From: Verrucomicrobiota bacterium
GTDB lineage: Bacteria > Verrucomicrobiota > Verrucomicrobiia > Limisphaerales > UBA11320
Direction of reading: 5' to 3'
DNA: 64,000 nucleotides
NCBI GenBank assembly: GCA_016199985.1
Contig: JACQFQ010000004.1
Coordinates: 124,001 to 188,000 of the forward strand
Shown: positions 8,401-16,865 of the stretch, one piece after another
How positions within the stretch are numbered: position 1 is the stretch's first letter
How the letters are laid out: every line of letters begins with the position of its first letter
Notes under the pieces: generated by a model
The model's database searches: none
What the model was told of the DNA's origin: nothing
What the model saw: the letters and a program-made list of their open reading frames with translations, nothing else
Position numbers and translations under genes: made by a program

Positions 8401-9904
8401 CGATAAGGGGGTCGCGCCGTTCGGACATCGAAATAAGAGGGGACTGACGACCGTGGGCGAGTTCGCCATCATGGAGATGATGCGGTTGGGCATGATGATC
8501 GACGTTGACCACATGTCCCAAAACACGCTCCGGAGCGTCTTCACCATCGCGGAAAACAATCCGGTCGGCTATCCCCTGAACTCAGGACACAACAGCTTCC
8601 GGTCTCTCGCGATGGGCGAGGCGTCTGAGAACAATCGCAGCGATGAGCAGATGGTTCATATCCGCGACTTGGGCGGCATGTTCGGCGTGGGCTGGGAGAA
8701 TTCATCAACCTATCCCGCGAGCACCGAATACTCGGAACCGCTCACCTACACCACTTCGATCGTTCGCGACGATTGCGGCGGCACGTCCAAGAGCGTGGCG
8801 CAAACCTACATCTACGCCCTGGAATCCATGAGCGGACGCAACGTCGCTCTCGGCACCGACATCAATGGGCTGATCAAGGGCCCTGGGCCTCGCTTCGGCG
8901 CCAACGCCGCTTTTTCCAGCAGTGAATGGAGCAAAGCCGACGCGATTCACAGCCAGGACAACGGCGTTCTCTACAGCCCGCAGCACGGACGTCCGATCGT
9001 CGGACCCGTCTTCGTCGGCCAAGGGGTCGACCCGGAGAAGCCGTGGGGCTTTCCCCTCGGCGAACACCTGGATGGGAACAACAACATGCGACCCGCCTAC
9101 GCCTACACCAAAGCCCAGGCGCACTTCTTCCCAGCGATCCGCATCCTCTACTACCTCAAGGACTGGGTGGACAGCGGCAAGTCGCAGCAGCAGATCATGG
9201 CGGAGCTCACCAAGATCACGCAGGCTCAAACGAGCGAGGTGCCCGCAGGGGACGTCTTTCCCTACGCGCTCGGATTGCTCAATGGGATCAAGAACTGGGC
9301 GCTCACCAGCAACGATCCCTACGAGCGGTTCGGCAAAGCCATCTATCAGGTGGAAGTGCTTCACATCAATGTCCCCAGCGACATCGAGAACGACGAGATT
9401 TGGAACGAGATTTTCCTCTCACTCCGCAGCGTTTGGTCGGACTACCATCAAACCTTCGGCAATAACAACCCGCTCAAGCGCTATCAGATGGGAGCGAAGG
9501 ACTGGGACATCAACTTCGAAGGCGTCGCCCACTACGGATTGCTGCCGGACTTCCTCCAAGACTTGACGAACGTCGGCCTGGAAACCAGCGACATGAGTCC
9601 CTTGTTCCAATCCGCGGATAACTTCGCGGACATGTGGGTGAAGACGCTCCGGGCCAGCCACGAGGTTTCTCACCCCGTGATCCGCTTCGGGCGCACGGAG
9701 AACAACCTGTACGACCACCTGAACTTGTCCTGGGCGGGGCAGGAGGACGACGTTCTCGAGCAAACCGACAACATGTCCGCGAACCCCGTCTGGGTTCCCG
9801 CGAAGACCATCGCCGCAACAGTCGCTTTCGGCGAAGTGCAAGTGATCGTCAACATTGCTCACAACGTCCCCCACCGCTACTTCAGGGTCCGGAAGCACGA
9901 CTAA
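5426..9904 (+). CDS. Secreted HYR-repeat protein with M19-like (membrane dipeptidase fold) domain
   Basis: 1492 residues with an Arg-rich leader and a hydrophobic signal segment (VAIALATALSIQSA, about residues 38-52). Four HYR (hyaline-repeat, immunoglobulin-like) domains follow at about 57-138, 138-214, 222-297 and 297-382, recognisable by DNC/SSC..P.SGS.FPLGTN.V.C.A.D repeats with paired cysteines. Residues ~390-610 are a beta-rich region I cannot name. From about 629 an amidohydrolase-like domain resembles peptidase family M19: ADMHTHP (~631), IDVDHMSQ (~1025), NSGHNSFRS (~1051) and a GTDINGL element (~1143), the usual metal-site landmarks of renal-dipeptidase relatives. It is far larger than ordinary M19 enzymes (~350-400 residues), with long insertions. 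The last ~60 residues form the tail ending HRYFRVRKHD, shared with other secreted proteins here. Likely extracellular; the substrate is unknown. Confidence 0.8.
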   Translation: MTFKHYRHKPSVGKAGPRSTPFSSQPLPTPAKRLWRRVAIALATALSIQSASVPAQIRPCVTIDCPSDITVECATTKGSVVAFKPTAQSSCGQKVSIQCAPSSGSLFPLGTNKVLCVATDGLGQKAECSFNVVVVDHTPPTLQVPTNILTHCTSESGAHVDFSASATDNCDATPQILCLPASGSLFPIGTNEVKCIASDDRGNRVTKYFNIVVEGRCGSQCVDITCPRDIVLPVVQGTNRVVNFFVAGTNRCERLPVSVVCSPPSGSAFKLGVTTVYCEASDGYESKKCSFHVTIQDTTPPELQVPSSVLAQCQGWGGPENRAGTTVKYSIIAKDNTGLKPVVVCTPPSGAFFHLGTNPVVCVATDSAGNKTTNGFPVIVKSGPKCEVDPNPITELSPDNWGFELGLVSWVATGAAFENQPARSTTAQAYRIPDITAQMREQIGGDYWPRLTYPIGIRGNYGISTADNRPFEQGELFNESVTYDETVTGELLSKPFMIEKDYISFLIGGAQDPDHLRVELLVEVPAGTPDSIKLDSRHYKIDIFSYAHGREQMRRVGWSMDGFGHHNLGKWARIRIVDGSPRGHINVDDFQFVATHPDFQKVQIGDNEYPAVLNYDGDKYDWDAPVWGFADMHTHPMSYLGFKEGVMHGHPDGGANDPSNPEHALGVCRCLHNGAWPDNLCGNFLRMALEIGTDGDGNDPHGEGWDVSEAGNNHYAQFRRWPVFSTTTHQQMWYDWIKRAYDGGLRTMVALCVNNPLLGSASEGPGPEDDVHVGNNQIKELIAFVGRHSDFMEIAFDPVQLRDIVRRNKLAIIIGSELDDIGNFARNNAINELNPDEGDRKKVRDEIHRLHGLGLRYIFPVHLMDNKLGGTPVANILLNVASRYLNGEAMQVEPAHKEDEINYWFPKNFDLSQVIQDHEPEIIIGASLATVAAPLLPLLIDGTGIVPPGSGTAIGGGLLPIALVAGVGALPGALQAIPPNVWPINHHYPPYPDKGVAPFGHRNKRGLTTVGEFAIMEMMRLGMMIDVDHMSQNTLRSVFTIAENNPVGYPLNSGHNSFRSLAMGEASENNRSDEQMVHIRDLGGMFGVGWENSSTYPASTEYSEPLTYTTSIVRDDCGGTSKSVAQTYIYALESMSGRNVALGTDINGLIKGPGPRFGANAAFSSSEWSKADAIHSQDNGVLYSPQHGRPIVGPVFVGQGVDPEKPWGFPLGEHLDGNNNMRPAYAYTKAQAHFFPAIRILYYLKDWVDSGKSQQQIMAELTKITQAQTSEVPAGDVFPYALGLLNGIKNWALTSNDPYERFGKAIYQVEVLHINVPSDIENDEIWNEIFLSLRSVWSDYHQTFGNNNPLKRYQMGAKDWDINFEGVAHYGLLPDFLQDLTNVGLETSDMSPLFQSADNFADMWVKTLRASHEVSHPVIRFGRTENNLYDHLNLSWAGQEDDVLEQTDNMSANPVWVPAKTIAATVAFGEVQVIVNIAHNVPHRYFRVRKHD

Positions 9905-9929
9905 CCTCACCCGGATCTCCCTCCTCACG

Positions 9930-9965
9930 AACCTCGAGTCCGCTCCGCGGGCTCGAGGTTTTTTT
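9930..9965 (+). terminator. Rho-independent terminator after the HYR/dipeptidase gene
   Basis: Perfect 9-bp stem AACCTCGAG (9930-9938) / CTCGAGGTT (9952-9960) with a 13-base loop, followed by a further TTTTT. It lies 26 bases after the stop codon at 9904. Confidence 0.85.
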
Positions 9966-10025
9966 GCGCGGAGTCGGAAAGAACTCCAAGGCGGCGATCG
10001 CCCTCATCCCTCCTGGAAGGCCGCG

Positions 10026-10418
10026 CTACTCGAGCGGCGGCTTGGGTTTTTGAGCCAGGATCCGCAGGCTGTCGACCGCGGCCCACACCCAAGCAAAGAG
10101 GCAGAGGCCGCCGCCCCACCATCCCATCCAACGCGCGGCTTCCGCGGGGCGCTCAATAATGTTCCCGGTCTGAAACATGAGATAGAAGTCGCGCGTGTAA
10201 GCGAGGAAGAACCCTACGAACAAAGCGAAGCCAACCAACATGACGCCGGCCTGCGCGTAGCCCCATCGCCCCCCTGCGAGAATCGTGCCCAGCCCTGGAA
10301 ACGCGAGCCAGTTGATCGCGGCGCAGAGGTCGGGACGAACTGGTTTCTTCTCCCTGCGACGAGACTCGCCGGATCGGGCGGAAAAAGGTCCAGGCAGCGG
10401 AGGGGGCAAAGAATGCAT
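10026..10418 (-). CDS. Small membrane protein, unknown function
   Basis: 130 residues from the ATG at 10418. After a basic, proline-rich N-terminus there are about three hydrophobic segments (INWLAFPGLGTILAG, AGVMLVGFALFVGFFLAY, and MGWWGGGLCLFAWVWAAV), so it is probably an inner-membrane protein. It starts 21 bases after the stop codon of the GYF-domain gene and is presumably co-transcribed with it. The Gly-Leu-Gly-Thr turn after the first helix is typical of small TM2-like or DUF proteins, but I cannot assign a family. Confidence 0.65.
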   Translation of the reverse strand: MHSLPPPLPGPFSARSGESRRREKKPVRPDLCAAINWLAFPGLGTILAGGRWGYAQAGVMLVGFALFVGFFLAYTRDFYLMFQTGNIIERPAEAARWMGWWGGGLCLFAWVWAAVDSLRILAQKPKPPLE

Positions 10419-10439
10419 CAGAGCGGAGAGAGAACGGCG

Positions 10440-11378
10440 CTAAGGATCCCATCGCTGGCCCGACAGTTGCCGTCTGGGAATCTGCCTGACCTGCCCGCCG
10501 GCTGTGTAAATGTAGACGAGGCCCGGAGATATCCCGTGCTCCGCGGCGATGTCGCTTCCGCCCGCGCGATTCCACCCGCCGTCAACCTCGAACAGCAGGA
10601 CCGTGTCCGAATGAACGCTTTCCATATTCATGCCGCCGACCTTTTCATTCAGGGCAAAGATGCTCGTCGCGCCCACCGAGGCGCCGGGACAACTGAACAC
10701 GCTGAGGGAGGGAACAAAGTCCCGAACACTTTCGCACCAATTCGTCGAGGCGGGGAGGATGTCCCCGTGATCGTTGGCGTACTGGCGCAACGCGGCTCCC
10801 AGCTTGGGCAGATTCTGCCAGCAGGAGGCGACCGGCGTCGCCATGGCGGGCCGCGGCTGCCAGCGTTGCTGATTGGCGATGAAGAAACCGGCGATCATGA
10901 GGCTGCTCACCGCGGTGAAGAGGGAGAGGAGCATGCCGAAGACGGCGAGTCCCGCGCCCTTGATTCGTCCCGCGCTCCGACGCGTCGCCACCAAACCGCC
11001 GACGCCCAGGCAGAATCCGATGATCCCGGGAAGGATCATAAAACCAAAAAAACCAACGCAAACCGAGGCCACCGCGAGGCGGCTGGTTCTGGAAGGCAAG
11101 GGAGGCGCCGGACTCGGCGTCAACGGAGGAGGCCCGCCGGCGGGGGGAGGACTGACAGCCTGTTGAGGGCGGGCTGAACTCGGGGGGCTCCAGGTTTCAG
11201 GGGATGGAAGCGACAAGGAAGCAAACGCCGGGATCTCGTCCAAAGGGCGCCATATCGACTCCCCCTCGGCGCGAGCCAGAGCCTGGAGCGAAACACGACC
11301 CGCCCGCAACAAGGCCCGGATCTGCTCGACCGAGTAGGGCCCAATTTCTTCACCACTGACGCCGCGCAGGCGATACAT
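10440..11378 (-). CDS. GYF_2/DUF4190 membrane protein with pilin-like C-terminal region
   Basis: 312 residues. The first ~50 residues form a GYF_2 (DUF4339) domain: YRLRGVSGEEIGPYS, then a turn ending in IWRPLDEIPAF. A Pro-rich linker leads to a DUF4190-like pair of hydrophobic helices (~residues 105-170, LAVASVCVGFFGFMILPGII and LAVFGMLLSLFTAVSSLMIA). The C-terminal half (LPKLGAALRQYANDHGD..LP...) resembles the soluble part of Verrucomicrobiota/Planctomycetota pseudopilin-like proteins, which contain an H..T.LLFEVDG.. element. Proteins with this architecture are common in the phylum but their role is unproven. The gene lies between the histidine kinase and the small membrane protein on the same strand. 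Confidence 0.7.
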   Translation of the reverse strand: MYRLRGVSGEEIGPYSVEQIRALLRAGRVSLQALARAEGESIWRPLDEIPAFASLSLPSPETWSPPSSARPQQAVSPPPAGGPPPLTPSPAPPLPSRTSRLAVASVCVGFFGFMILPGIIGFCLGVGGLVATRRSAGRIKGAGLAVFGMLLSLFTAVSSLMIAGFFIANQQRWQPRPAMATPVASCWQNLPKLGAALRQYANDHGDILPASTNWCESVRDFVPSLSVFSCPGASVGATSIFALNEKVGGMNMESVHSDTVLLFEVDGGWNRAGGSDIAAEHGISPGLVYIYTAGGQVRQIPRRQLSGQRWDP

Positions 11379-11455
11379 GTGAGGAAACCTCCGTCACGAG
11401 ATCGGAAGAGTCAATGGCGTCCTTTGCCGCGAGAACGGAGCGGGGCAACCGAGGT

Positions 11456-14098
11456 TCAGGCCGCTTCTTGAGCGGGGGGCGCGGAGGGGCCGCCCGCGGC
11501 GGAGCGCGTGGGCAGCGGCTGGGGCGCCGCGTCGAGGACCTCCCGCACCGCCCTGACCAGCTGCTCCGGTCGGTAGGGCTTCTGCAAGTAGTTGAAACCT
11601 TCCACGATGCCGGCAACCTCGTTCTCCATGAAATCCACGGAGTAGCCGCTCATATAGATCACGCGAACCTCGGAACGAAGCGCGCGGACGCGTTCAGACA
11701 GTTCCAGCCCGCTTACACCCTCCGGCATCACCATGTCGGTCAGCAGCAAATCAATCTGGCCGGGGTGGCTCTGCCACTGCTTCAGGGCTTCGACGCCGTT
11801 CTCCGCGAGCACGACCTTATACCCCTGCTTCTGAAGCACCGCTTCGACAAGCATGCGCAGCCCCACCTCGTCCTCCACCACCAGCACCGTTTCCTCGCCG
11901 CCCCGCAACTCGCTCGGCTTTTCCGCCGGCGCGTCCTGCATCTTCGATGGAGTCGCGGAGAGCGCGGGGAAAAACACCCGGAAAAGGCTCCCGTGCCCCA
12001 CTTGGCTGGTCACGTCGATCCAGCCGTTGTGCTGAGTCACCACTCCATAAACCGTGGCCAGGCCCAGGCCCGTCCCTTGCCCAAAATCCTTGGTCGAGAA
12101 GAAGGGCTCGAATATTCGCTGCATGGTCGCGGTGTCCATGCCGCAGCCCGTGTCCATGACCGTCAGGCAGACAAAGCGCCCGGGCTTGGCCCGCGGACTC
12201 CGACGGGCTTCCTCCTCGTCCACGAGTCGAATGGAGGTGTCGATGACAAGGCTGCCCCCCCTCGACATCGCGTCCCTGGCGTTGACCGCCAGATTGAGCA
12301 ACACCTGATCCAGCATGCTCGAATCGCCCCGGATCAACGGCAGCTCCTCCGTGTAGTGGAAGCTCAGCCGTATGGTCGCCGGGATCAGGCTCTGGAGCAT
12401 CGTGGCGACGCCCTGAACGACGCGGTTCAAGTCGAGCTCGCGCCATTGAACGACCTGCTTGCGGCTGAAGGTGAGCAGCTGTCGGGTGAGCTTGGCCGCG
12501 CGCTCGGCCGCGCTCGAAACGCATCGAGCGGACTCGGTGGACTGCCCCGCCAACGATCCATCGCTCAGCAGCAGGCTCGCATGCCCCTGAACGACCGTGA
12601 GGATGTTGTTGAAATCGTGCGCGATGCCCGCGGCGAGCTGGCCCACGGCCTCCATCTTCTGGGACTGCCGCAACTGATCCTCGAGCTTGAGGCGTTCCGT
12701 GATGTCCTCCGACACCAGCAGCACACACGATTCCCGGCTCAGCTCCATGGCTTCGGCCGCGAGCTGAAGATCGCGCAGTTCCCCGGACTTCGCCTGCCAT
12801 CTGGCTTTGAAGTCGCGCGCCGACCTTTGAACCTCCAGGAGCTCGACAAGGCGCGAGTAGCTCTCCGTGGAATGCCAAAGGCTGAGGTCCCCCATGGTCC
12901 GTCCAACGACCTCGTCCCGCGTGTAGCCCAGCGACTGAAGGAGGCTCCGATTAACATCGATGAAGCGACCGTCGTGGAGACGAATGATGGCGATCCCCGC
13001 GGGCGAGGCGTGGAAGGCCTTTGAAAAACGCTCCTCGAGGTCCTTGAGGGCGGCCTCGGATTGACGTCGATCGGAGATGTCCCGAAGCACAAGAGCCACG
13101 CAGATCGGCTTCCCGGTCTCCTGGTCTCGAAGGAGGTTGGCGCTCACTTCGGCGGTCACTCGCCGTCCGTCCGATCGGGCGCCGCGCACGTCCATTTCCC
13201 CCTCCCAGCTCCCCTGTGACACCACAGAGCGCAGAATGATCTCGTGGAAGGCGCCGCGCGAGGAATCGCCCTCCAGATCGCGCACGCCCAGCCGAGGCTG
13301 GGGGGTGTCCGACGCCAGGCCCAAGAGCTTGCGCCCGGAATCGTTCAGGTATGTGATCTCGCCCTCGAGCGTGGCGAGCGCGATGAAATCGTTCGCGTTC
13401 TCCACCAGAGACACAAACTTTTGGCGCTCGCCCTCCGCCTCCTTTCGATCCTCGATTTCCTTGACGAGCATCTCGTTCGCAAGGGACAGCTCGAAGGTGC
13501 GGTCCTGGACGCGTTGCTCCAGCTCGAGATGAAGTTCCCTGACGGCGGATTCCGCCTGGGTTCGCTGCGCCACTTCGTCCACCAAGGCGTCGTTCGCGGT
13601 GGTGAGCTCCTCGGTGCGGAGGCGAATGCGCTGGTCAGACTCGGTCACAGCGGCCCGCAACGCTTCCTCTGCCACCCTGCGCTTGTGGGACTCCGCCGCG
13701 AGGGCGGCCGAAGCGTCCGTCAGCTTTTGCTCCAACTCCACCCTCCCCTTGGAGGCGTCCGTCAAGCGCCGCAGAACCGCCTCAAGAATGCCTTCAAGCT
13801 CTTGAGCCACCTTCGAGGCCAGGTCGTCCCCAGAAAGGCGAAGCTTCTGGGAGTAGTCGCCCTGATTGCGGATCGACTGGAGGTGATCGAGCAACTGCCT
13901 GAGACGATCCGTGAATTCGCCGGCGCTCGCCTGGTGAGAAAGCCAAACGGCCAGCACGGCCCACGCGCCAACCATGACCAGCGCCAGGGCTATTGCCCCG
14001 GCGGCAGACAGTGTCGTGGCGCGGCTGTTCCAGCCCAGCCAGAAGGTCAATAAGCCTCCGGCCACAACGCCCGTCACGGCTCTGTTGAGCGAACTCAT
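11456..14098 (-). CDS. Hybrid sensor histidine kinase with C-terminal receiver domain
   Basis: 880 residues from the ATG at 14098; an upstream ATG at 14167 is in frame, but those 23 codons have poor codon bias. Two N-terminal membrane segments (AVTGVVAGGLLTFWLGW and AIALALVMVGAWAVLAVWL) flank a short loop, followed by a long charged coiled coil and two PAS domains (about residues 240-365 and 380-480). The HisKA motif is GIAHDFNN, with His494 as the phospho-acceptor. The ATPase domain carries NLAVNARDAM, DTGCGMD and GTGLGLATVYG. The receiver (about 750-870) has the phospho-acceptor Asp788 in LLLTDMVMP and the conserved Lys in YLQKPYR. No partner regulator lies next to it, so its output is unknown. 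Confidence 0.92.
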   Translation of the reverse strand: MSSLNRAVTGVVAGGLLTFWLGWNSRATTLSAAGAIALALVMVGAWAVLAVWLSHQASAGEFTDRLRQLLDHLQSIRNQGDYSQKLRLSGDDLASKVAQELEGILEAVLRRLTDASKGRVELEQKLTDASAALAAESHKRRVAEEALRAAVTESDQRIRLRTEELTTANDALVDEVAQRTQAESAVRELHLELEQRVQDRTFELSLANEMLVKEIEDRKEAEGERQKFVSLVENANDFIALATLEGEITYLNDSGRKLLGLASDTPQPRLGVRDLEGDSSRGAFHEIILRSVVSQGSWEGEMDVRGARSDGRRVTAEVSANLLRDQETGKPICVALVLRDISDRRQSEAALKDLEERFSKAFHASPAGIAIIRLHDGRFIDVNRSLLQSLGYTRDEVVGRTMGDLSLWHSTESYSRLVELLEVQRSARDFKARWQAKSGELRDLQLAAEAMELSRESCVLLVSEDITERLKLEDQLRQSQKMEAVGQLAAGIAHDFNNILTVVQGHASLLLSDGSLAGQSTESARCVSSAAERAAKLTRQLLTFSRKQVVQWRELDLNRVVQGVATMLQSLIPATIRLSFHYTEELPLIRGDSSMLDQVLLNLAVNARDAMSRGGSLVIDTSIRLVDEEEARRSPRAKPGRFVCLTVMDTGCGMDTATMQRIFEPFFSTKDFGQGTGLGLATVYGVVTQHNGWIDVTSQVGHGSLFRVFFPALSATPSKMQDAPAEKPSELRGGEETVLVVEDEVGLRMLVEAVLQKQGYKVVLAENGVEALKQWQSHPGQIDLLLTDMVMPEGVSGLELSERVRALRSEVRVIYMSGYSVDFMENEVAGIVEGFNYLQKPYRPEQLVRAVREVLDAAPQPLPTRSAAGGPSAPPAQEAA

Positions 14099-14214
14099 TC
14101 GTGAAAAATCGGTTGCATTCTGGGCCCCGATCGCCCCTCTTATTGGGTCGGCATCCGTTCCCAACATCTGAAGCCCGGGCCGTCGCGCGAAAACCGCAAC
14201 AGTCCTGGGGGGGG

Positions 14215-14751
14215 ATGAACAACGGGCGCATTCTCAACCATATGCTGTCATACGAGATTTTTGGCGCGATCTCGCCGTCCCTGGCGATCGACGTGCTCGA
14301 TTTCACCCATCAGAGCGACAAAAAGCTGTACCGAGCCGCCCTCGAAGCGGTGGCGGCGCACCGGAAGCTCCGCCCAGTCTTCCTCGAACGCATGTCCCGG
14401 GCCGAGAGGAACCCCCTGATGCTGGGCTCGCTGAAACGCGAGGAACTCAGCCTGATCACCGACAATCTCATCAGACACTGGCTCCTCGGAAAGCATGCCG
14501 ACATGCTGTCCGCTTTCTTGACAAACCTGGGGATCCCCAACAAGCAGGGCGCGGTCGAGGAACTGCCCGACTCTGTGGGAGAAGCCCCCCTCCGCTCCTC
14601 CATCAACACCCTGCTCGCCCAATACCCCGCCGAGGTGGTCGCTGTCTATCTGAACGCGTTCAACCAGTTCAACGGGGCGGTGTGGGAAAACCTCGACCAA
14701 CTCCTCAAATCCGATCCGCGGCTGGGACTTCCCGTCGCCCTTGCGCCCTAG
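14215..14751 (+). CDS. Hypothetical helical protein
   Basis: 178 residues from the ATG at 14215, which is preceded by a G-run (GGGGGGG) that can serve as Shine-Dalgarno; an in-frame ATG at 14242 is possible. The protein is predicted mostly alpha-helical with no signal peptide, no cysteines and no membrane segment. The pattern of Leu-rich helices (ALEAVAAHRKLRPVFLERM, HWLLGKHADMLSAFL) suggests an all-helical cytosolic protein. I do not recognise a family. It is divergent from the histidine kinase across a 116-base gap and could share control with it. Codon usage is like the neighbours. Confidence 0.65.
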   Translation: MNNGRILNHMLSYEIFGAISPSLAIDVLDFTHQSDKKLYRAALEAVAAHRKLRPVFLERMSRAERNPLMLGSLKREELSLITDNLIRHWLLGKHADMLSAFLTNLGIPNKQGAVEELPDSVGEAPLRSSINTLLAQYPAEVVAVYLNAFNQFNGAVWENLDQLLKSDPRLGLPVALAP

Positions 14752-15034
14752 CCGGATTCCCGTGATTCAACGCGGCCCCCCCACCCCGGCCGAAGAGGGT
14801 CCCCGAGCCACGCCCTTGGAGGACACGAAAAGCTCCCACCGCTGGGCGTTGCCTCTCCATTGTGAACAACCTGTGAGCAGTTTCGAATAACTCAGGGTTG
14901 TGTGCGCGTCTGATTTGCCCTTGTTTTATCGCCTTGCGGGTTCCACGCGGACAAGCGATCTCACGGACGGCGGACGCCGGGGTGGTGAGGTCGTGTCTCC
15001 GCCGGAGCCGCGGCCCAGTGGAATGAGGATTCAG

Positions 15035-15355
15035 ATGAGAACCGGTGAAGAACATGCGATGGTGGTGGAGCAGTTGGAGAACATCTGTCGGGCGCTGCCC
15101 TGGTGCCAGGGATTGAGCTGGCGTTTTTCCGATTTGAGGAAGGACGCCCTGGCGGATCTCTATGCCGCGCTGGAGGGGCTCAGTCTGCGATTCTGCGAGC
15201 TCCAGCCCATCTTCAAGGGACCGACGACCAAGAACTCGTTGGGCGTCGCTCTGGCCAGGTATCTCTACGACCATCCTGACCGTTGCCAAGCCACCCTGCA
15301 CTCAATCAACCGCTGCGCGGGCCTCCCGGAGGCCGCATCCCTTCTCTCGAACTAG
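15035..15355 (+). CDS. Small hypothetical protein upstream of dnaB
   Basis: 106 residues from the ATG at 15035, chosen because TGAGGA lies 6 bases before it; an upstream in-frame ATG at 15023 adds four residues. The sequence has no signal peptide and contains four cysteines (in NICRALPWCQG, RFCELQP, and near NRCAGLP). It appears helical with a conserved-looking basic stretch TKNSLGVALARYLYDH. I do not recognise a family. It ends 40 bases before dnaB and may be its upstream operon partner. The 280 bases before it (14752-15034) hold no gene I can support. Confidence 0.6.
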   Translation: MRTGEEHAMVVEQLENICRALPWCQGLSWRFSDLRKDALADLYAALEGLSLRFCELQPIFKGPTTKNSLGVALARYLYDHPDRCQATLHSINRCAGLPEAASLLSN

Positions 15356-15395
15356 GCTCCCTCCGGAGCTGCTGATCGAAACGAGACCGCCCGCC

Positions 15396-16862
15396 ATGTC
15401 CGAAAACGAATCCAGCGGGGGCGGCTCTGAGACAACCGGGGCGCGCCGCCGCCCCAAGCGAGGCACGAGCCAGCCGCTGGGCATCATACCCGGCAGCGCT
15501 GACAGGCTTCCACCCCATTCCATCGAGGCCGAGCAAGGGGTCCTGGGTTGCATTTTCCTCGCGCCCAGCGAATGCCTGGGGGACTGCGTTGAGAAGCTCA
15601 AGAGCGGCGCGCAAACGTTTTACGACCTCCGACACCAGGCGCTCTATGAGGAGTTGGTGGGGATGTATGAAGCCAAGCAGCCGGTCGATCTCATCACCGT
15701 CCCGCAGCGCCTGAAGGACAAAAACCTGCTCGAGGCGGTGGGAGGCCTGAGCTATCTGGCATCGCTGCCGGACGCCACTCCCTCCTCGGCCAACCTGCTG
15801 TATTACCTCGAGATCCTCAAAGAAAAGCACCTTCTGCGGCGAATGATCGGCACTTGCACGAACGTGCTGGCCCGCGTTTACGAGCATCAAGGGGAGGTGG
15901 ACTCTTTGCTCGACGAGACGGAGCGGGACATTCTGCAGATTAGCGAGGCGCGCGTGGAGCCCGACTCACGGACGATGCGCGATCTGGTGCGAAACGCCAT
16001 CAGCACCATCGAGCACTACCAGCAGCGGCAGGGGATGCTGACCGGCCTGGGAACCGGGTTCATGGACCTGGACAGGATGACAAGCGGCCTGCACGCGGGC
16101 GAAATGATCGTCATCGCGGCGCGTCCCAGCATGGGCAAGACATCGCTCGCCATGAACATCGCCGAGTACGTCGCGGTGGAAGAGAAGCTCCCTGTGGGGG
16201 TCTTCAGTCTGGAAATGACGGCGGATTCCCTCGTCCTGCGTCTGATGTGTTCCCGAGCCCAGGTGAATCTCCGGGACATCCGAGGGGGATTCATCGCCGA
16301 ACGCGACTTCCCCCGACTCACCGCGGCGGCCGGAAAGCTGGCCGCGGCCCCCCTCTACATCGACGACACGCCGGGGCTCTCGATCCTCCAGTTGCGGGCC
16401 AAGGCGCGTCGTATGTGGCAACAGCACGGCATCAAGCTGATTGTCATTGACTACCTCCAACTGCTTCACTCTACTGCGCGCCGTGTTGAAAACCGTCAGC
16501 AGGAAATCGCCGACATCTCCAACGGCGTCAAAGCGTTGGCAAAGGAATTGAAGGTGCCGGTGATCGTGCTGAGCCAGCTCAACCGCGAGTTCGAGAAAGA
16601 GAAGAACCGGAAGCCGCGGATGTCGGACTTGCGAGAATCAGGCGCTATTGAACAGGACGCGGATCTGATCGGGTTGCTCTACAAGCCCAACGCCGCCGAG
16701 GATGAAGAGGCGGCGCCGAGCGCCGACGATGAAGCAGTGCCCGTGAATCTCCTCATCGCCAAGCAGCGCAACGGGCCGACTGGCGATGTGTGCCTGGTGT
16801 TCCGGAAATCCATCACCCGCTTTGAGAGCGCGGCCAAAATCAGCGCCGACGAATCTGAATAA
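15396..16862 (+). CDS. dnaB: Replicative DNA helicase DnaB
   Basis: 488 residues, the usual length for DnaB plus a ~40-residue Ser/Gly/Arg-rich N-terminal extension. The N-terminal domain starts at PHSIEAEQGVLGCIF; the RecA-like domain carries the Walker A motif ARPSMGKTS (~residues 242-250), the Walker B-like LIVIDYLQLL, and the C-terminal LSQLNRE and DLRESGAIEQDAD motifs. It unwinds DNA at the replication fork as a hexamer. The next gene, bamA, starts 3 bases after the stop, an unusual but tight coupling of replication and envelope genes. No intein is present at the usual insertion sites. Confidence 0.97.
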   Translation: MSENESSGGGSETTGARRRPKRGTSQPLGIIPGSADRLPPHSIEAEQGVLGCIFLAPSECLGDCVEKLKSGAQTFYDLRHQALYEELVGMYEAKQPVDLITVPQRLKDKNLLEAVGGLSYLASLPDATPSSANLLYYLEILKEKHLLRRMIGTCTNVLARVYEHQGEVDSLLDETERDILQISEARVEPDSRTMRDLVRNAISTIEHYQQRQGMLTGLGTGFMDLDRMTSGLHAGEMIVIAARPSMGKTSLAMNIAEYVAVEEKLPVGVFSLEMTADSLVLRLMCSRAQVNLRDIRGGFIAERDFPRLTAAAGKLAAAPLYIDDTPGLSILQLRAKARRMWQQHGIKLIVIDYLQLLHSTARRVENRQQEIADISNGVKALAKELKVPVIVLSQLNREFEKEKNRKPRMSDLRESGAIEQDADLIGLLYKPNAAEDEEAAPSADDEAVPVNLLIAKQRNGPTGDVCLVFRKSITRFESAAKISADESE

Positions 16863-16865
16863 TCG

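Noticed and set aside
6695..8521. 608-codon minus-strand open frame opposite the HYR/dipeptidase gene
   Set aside because: Antisense shadow; no signal, motif or ribosome binding site, and the plus-strand protein has clear domains.
14862..14870. TTGTTCACA on the minus strand near dnaB, similar to a DnaA box
   Set aside because: It differs from TTATCCACA at two positions and is a single site without an AT-rich unwinding element or dnaA/dnaN nearby, so no origin is claimed.
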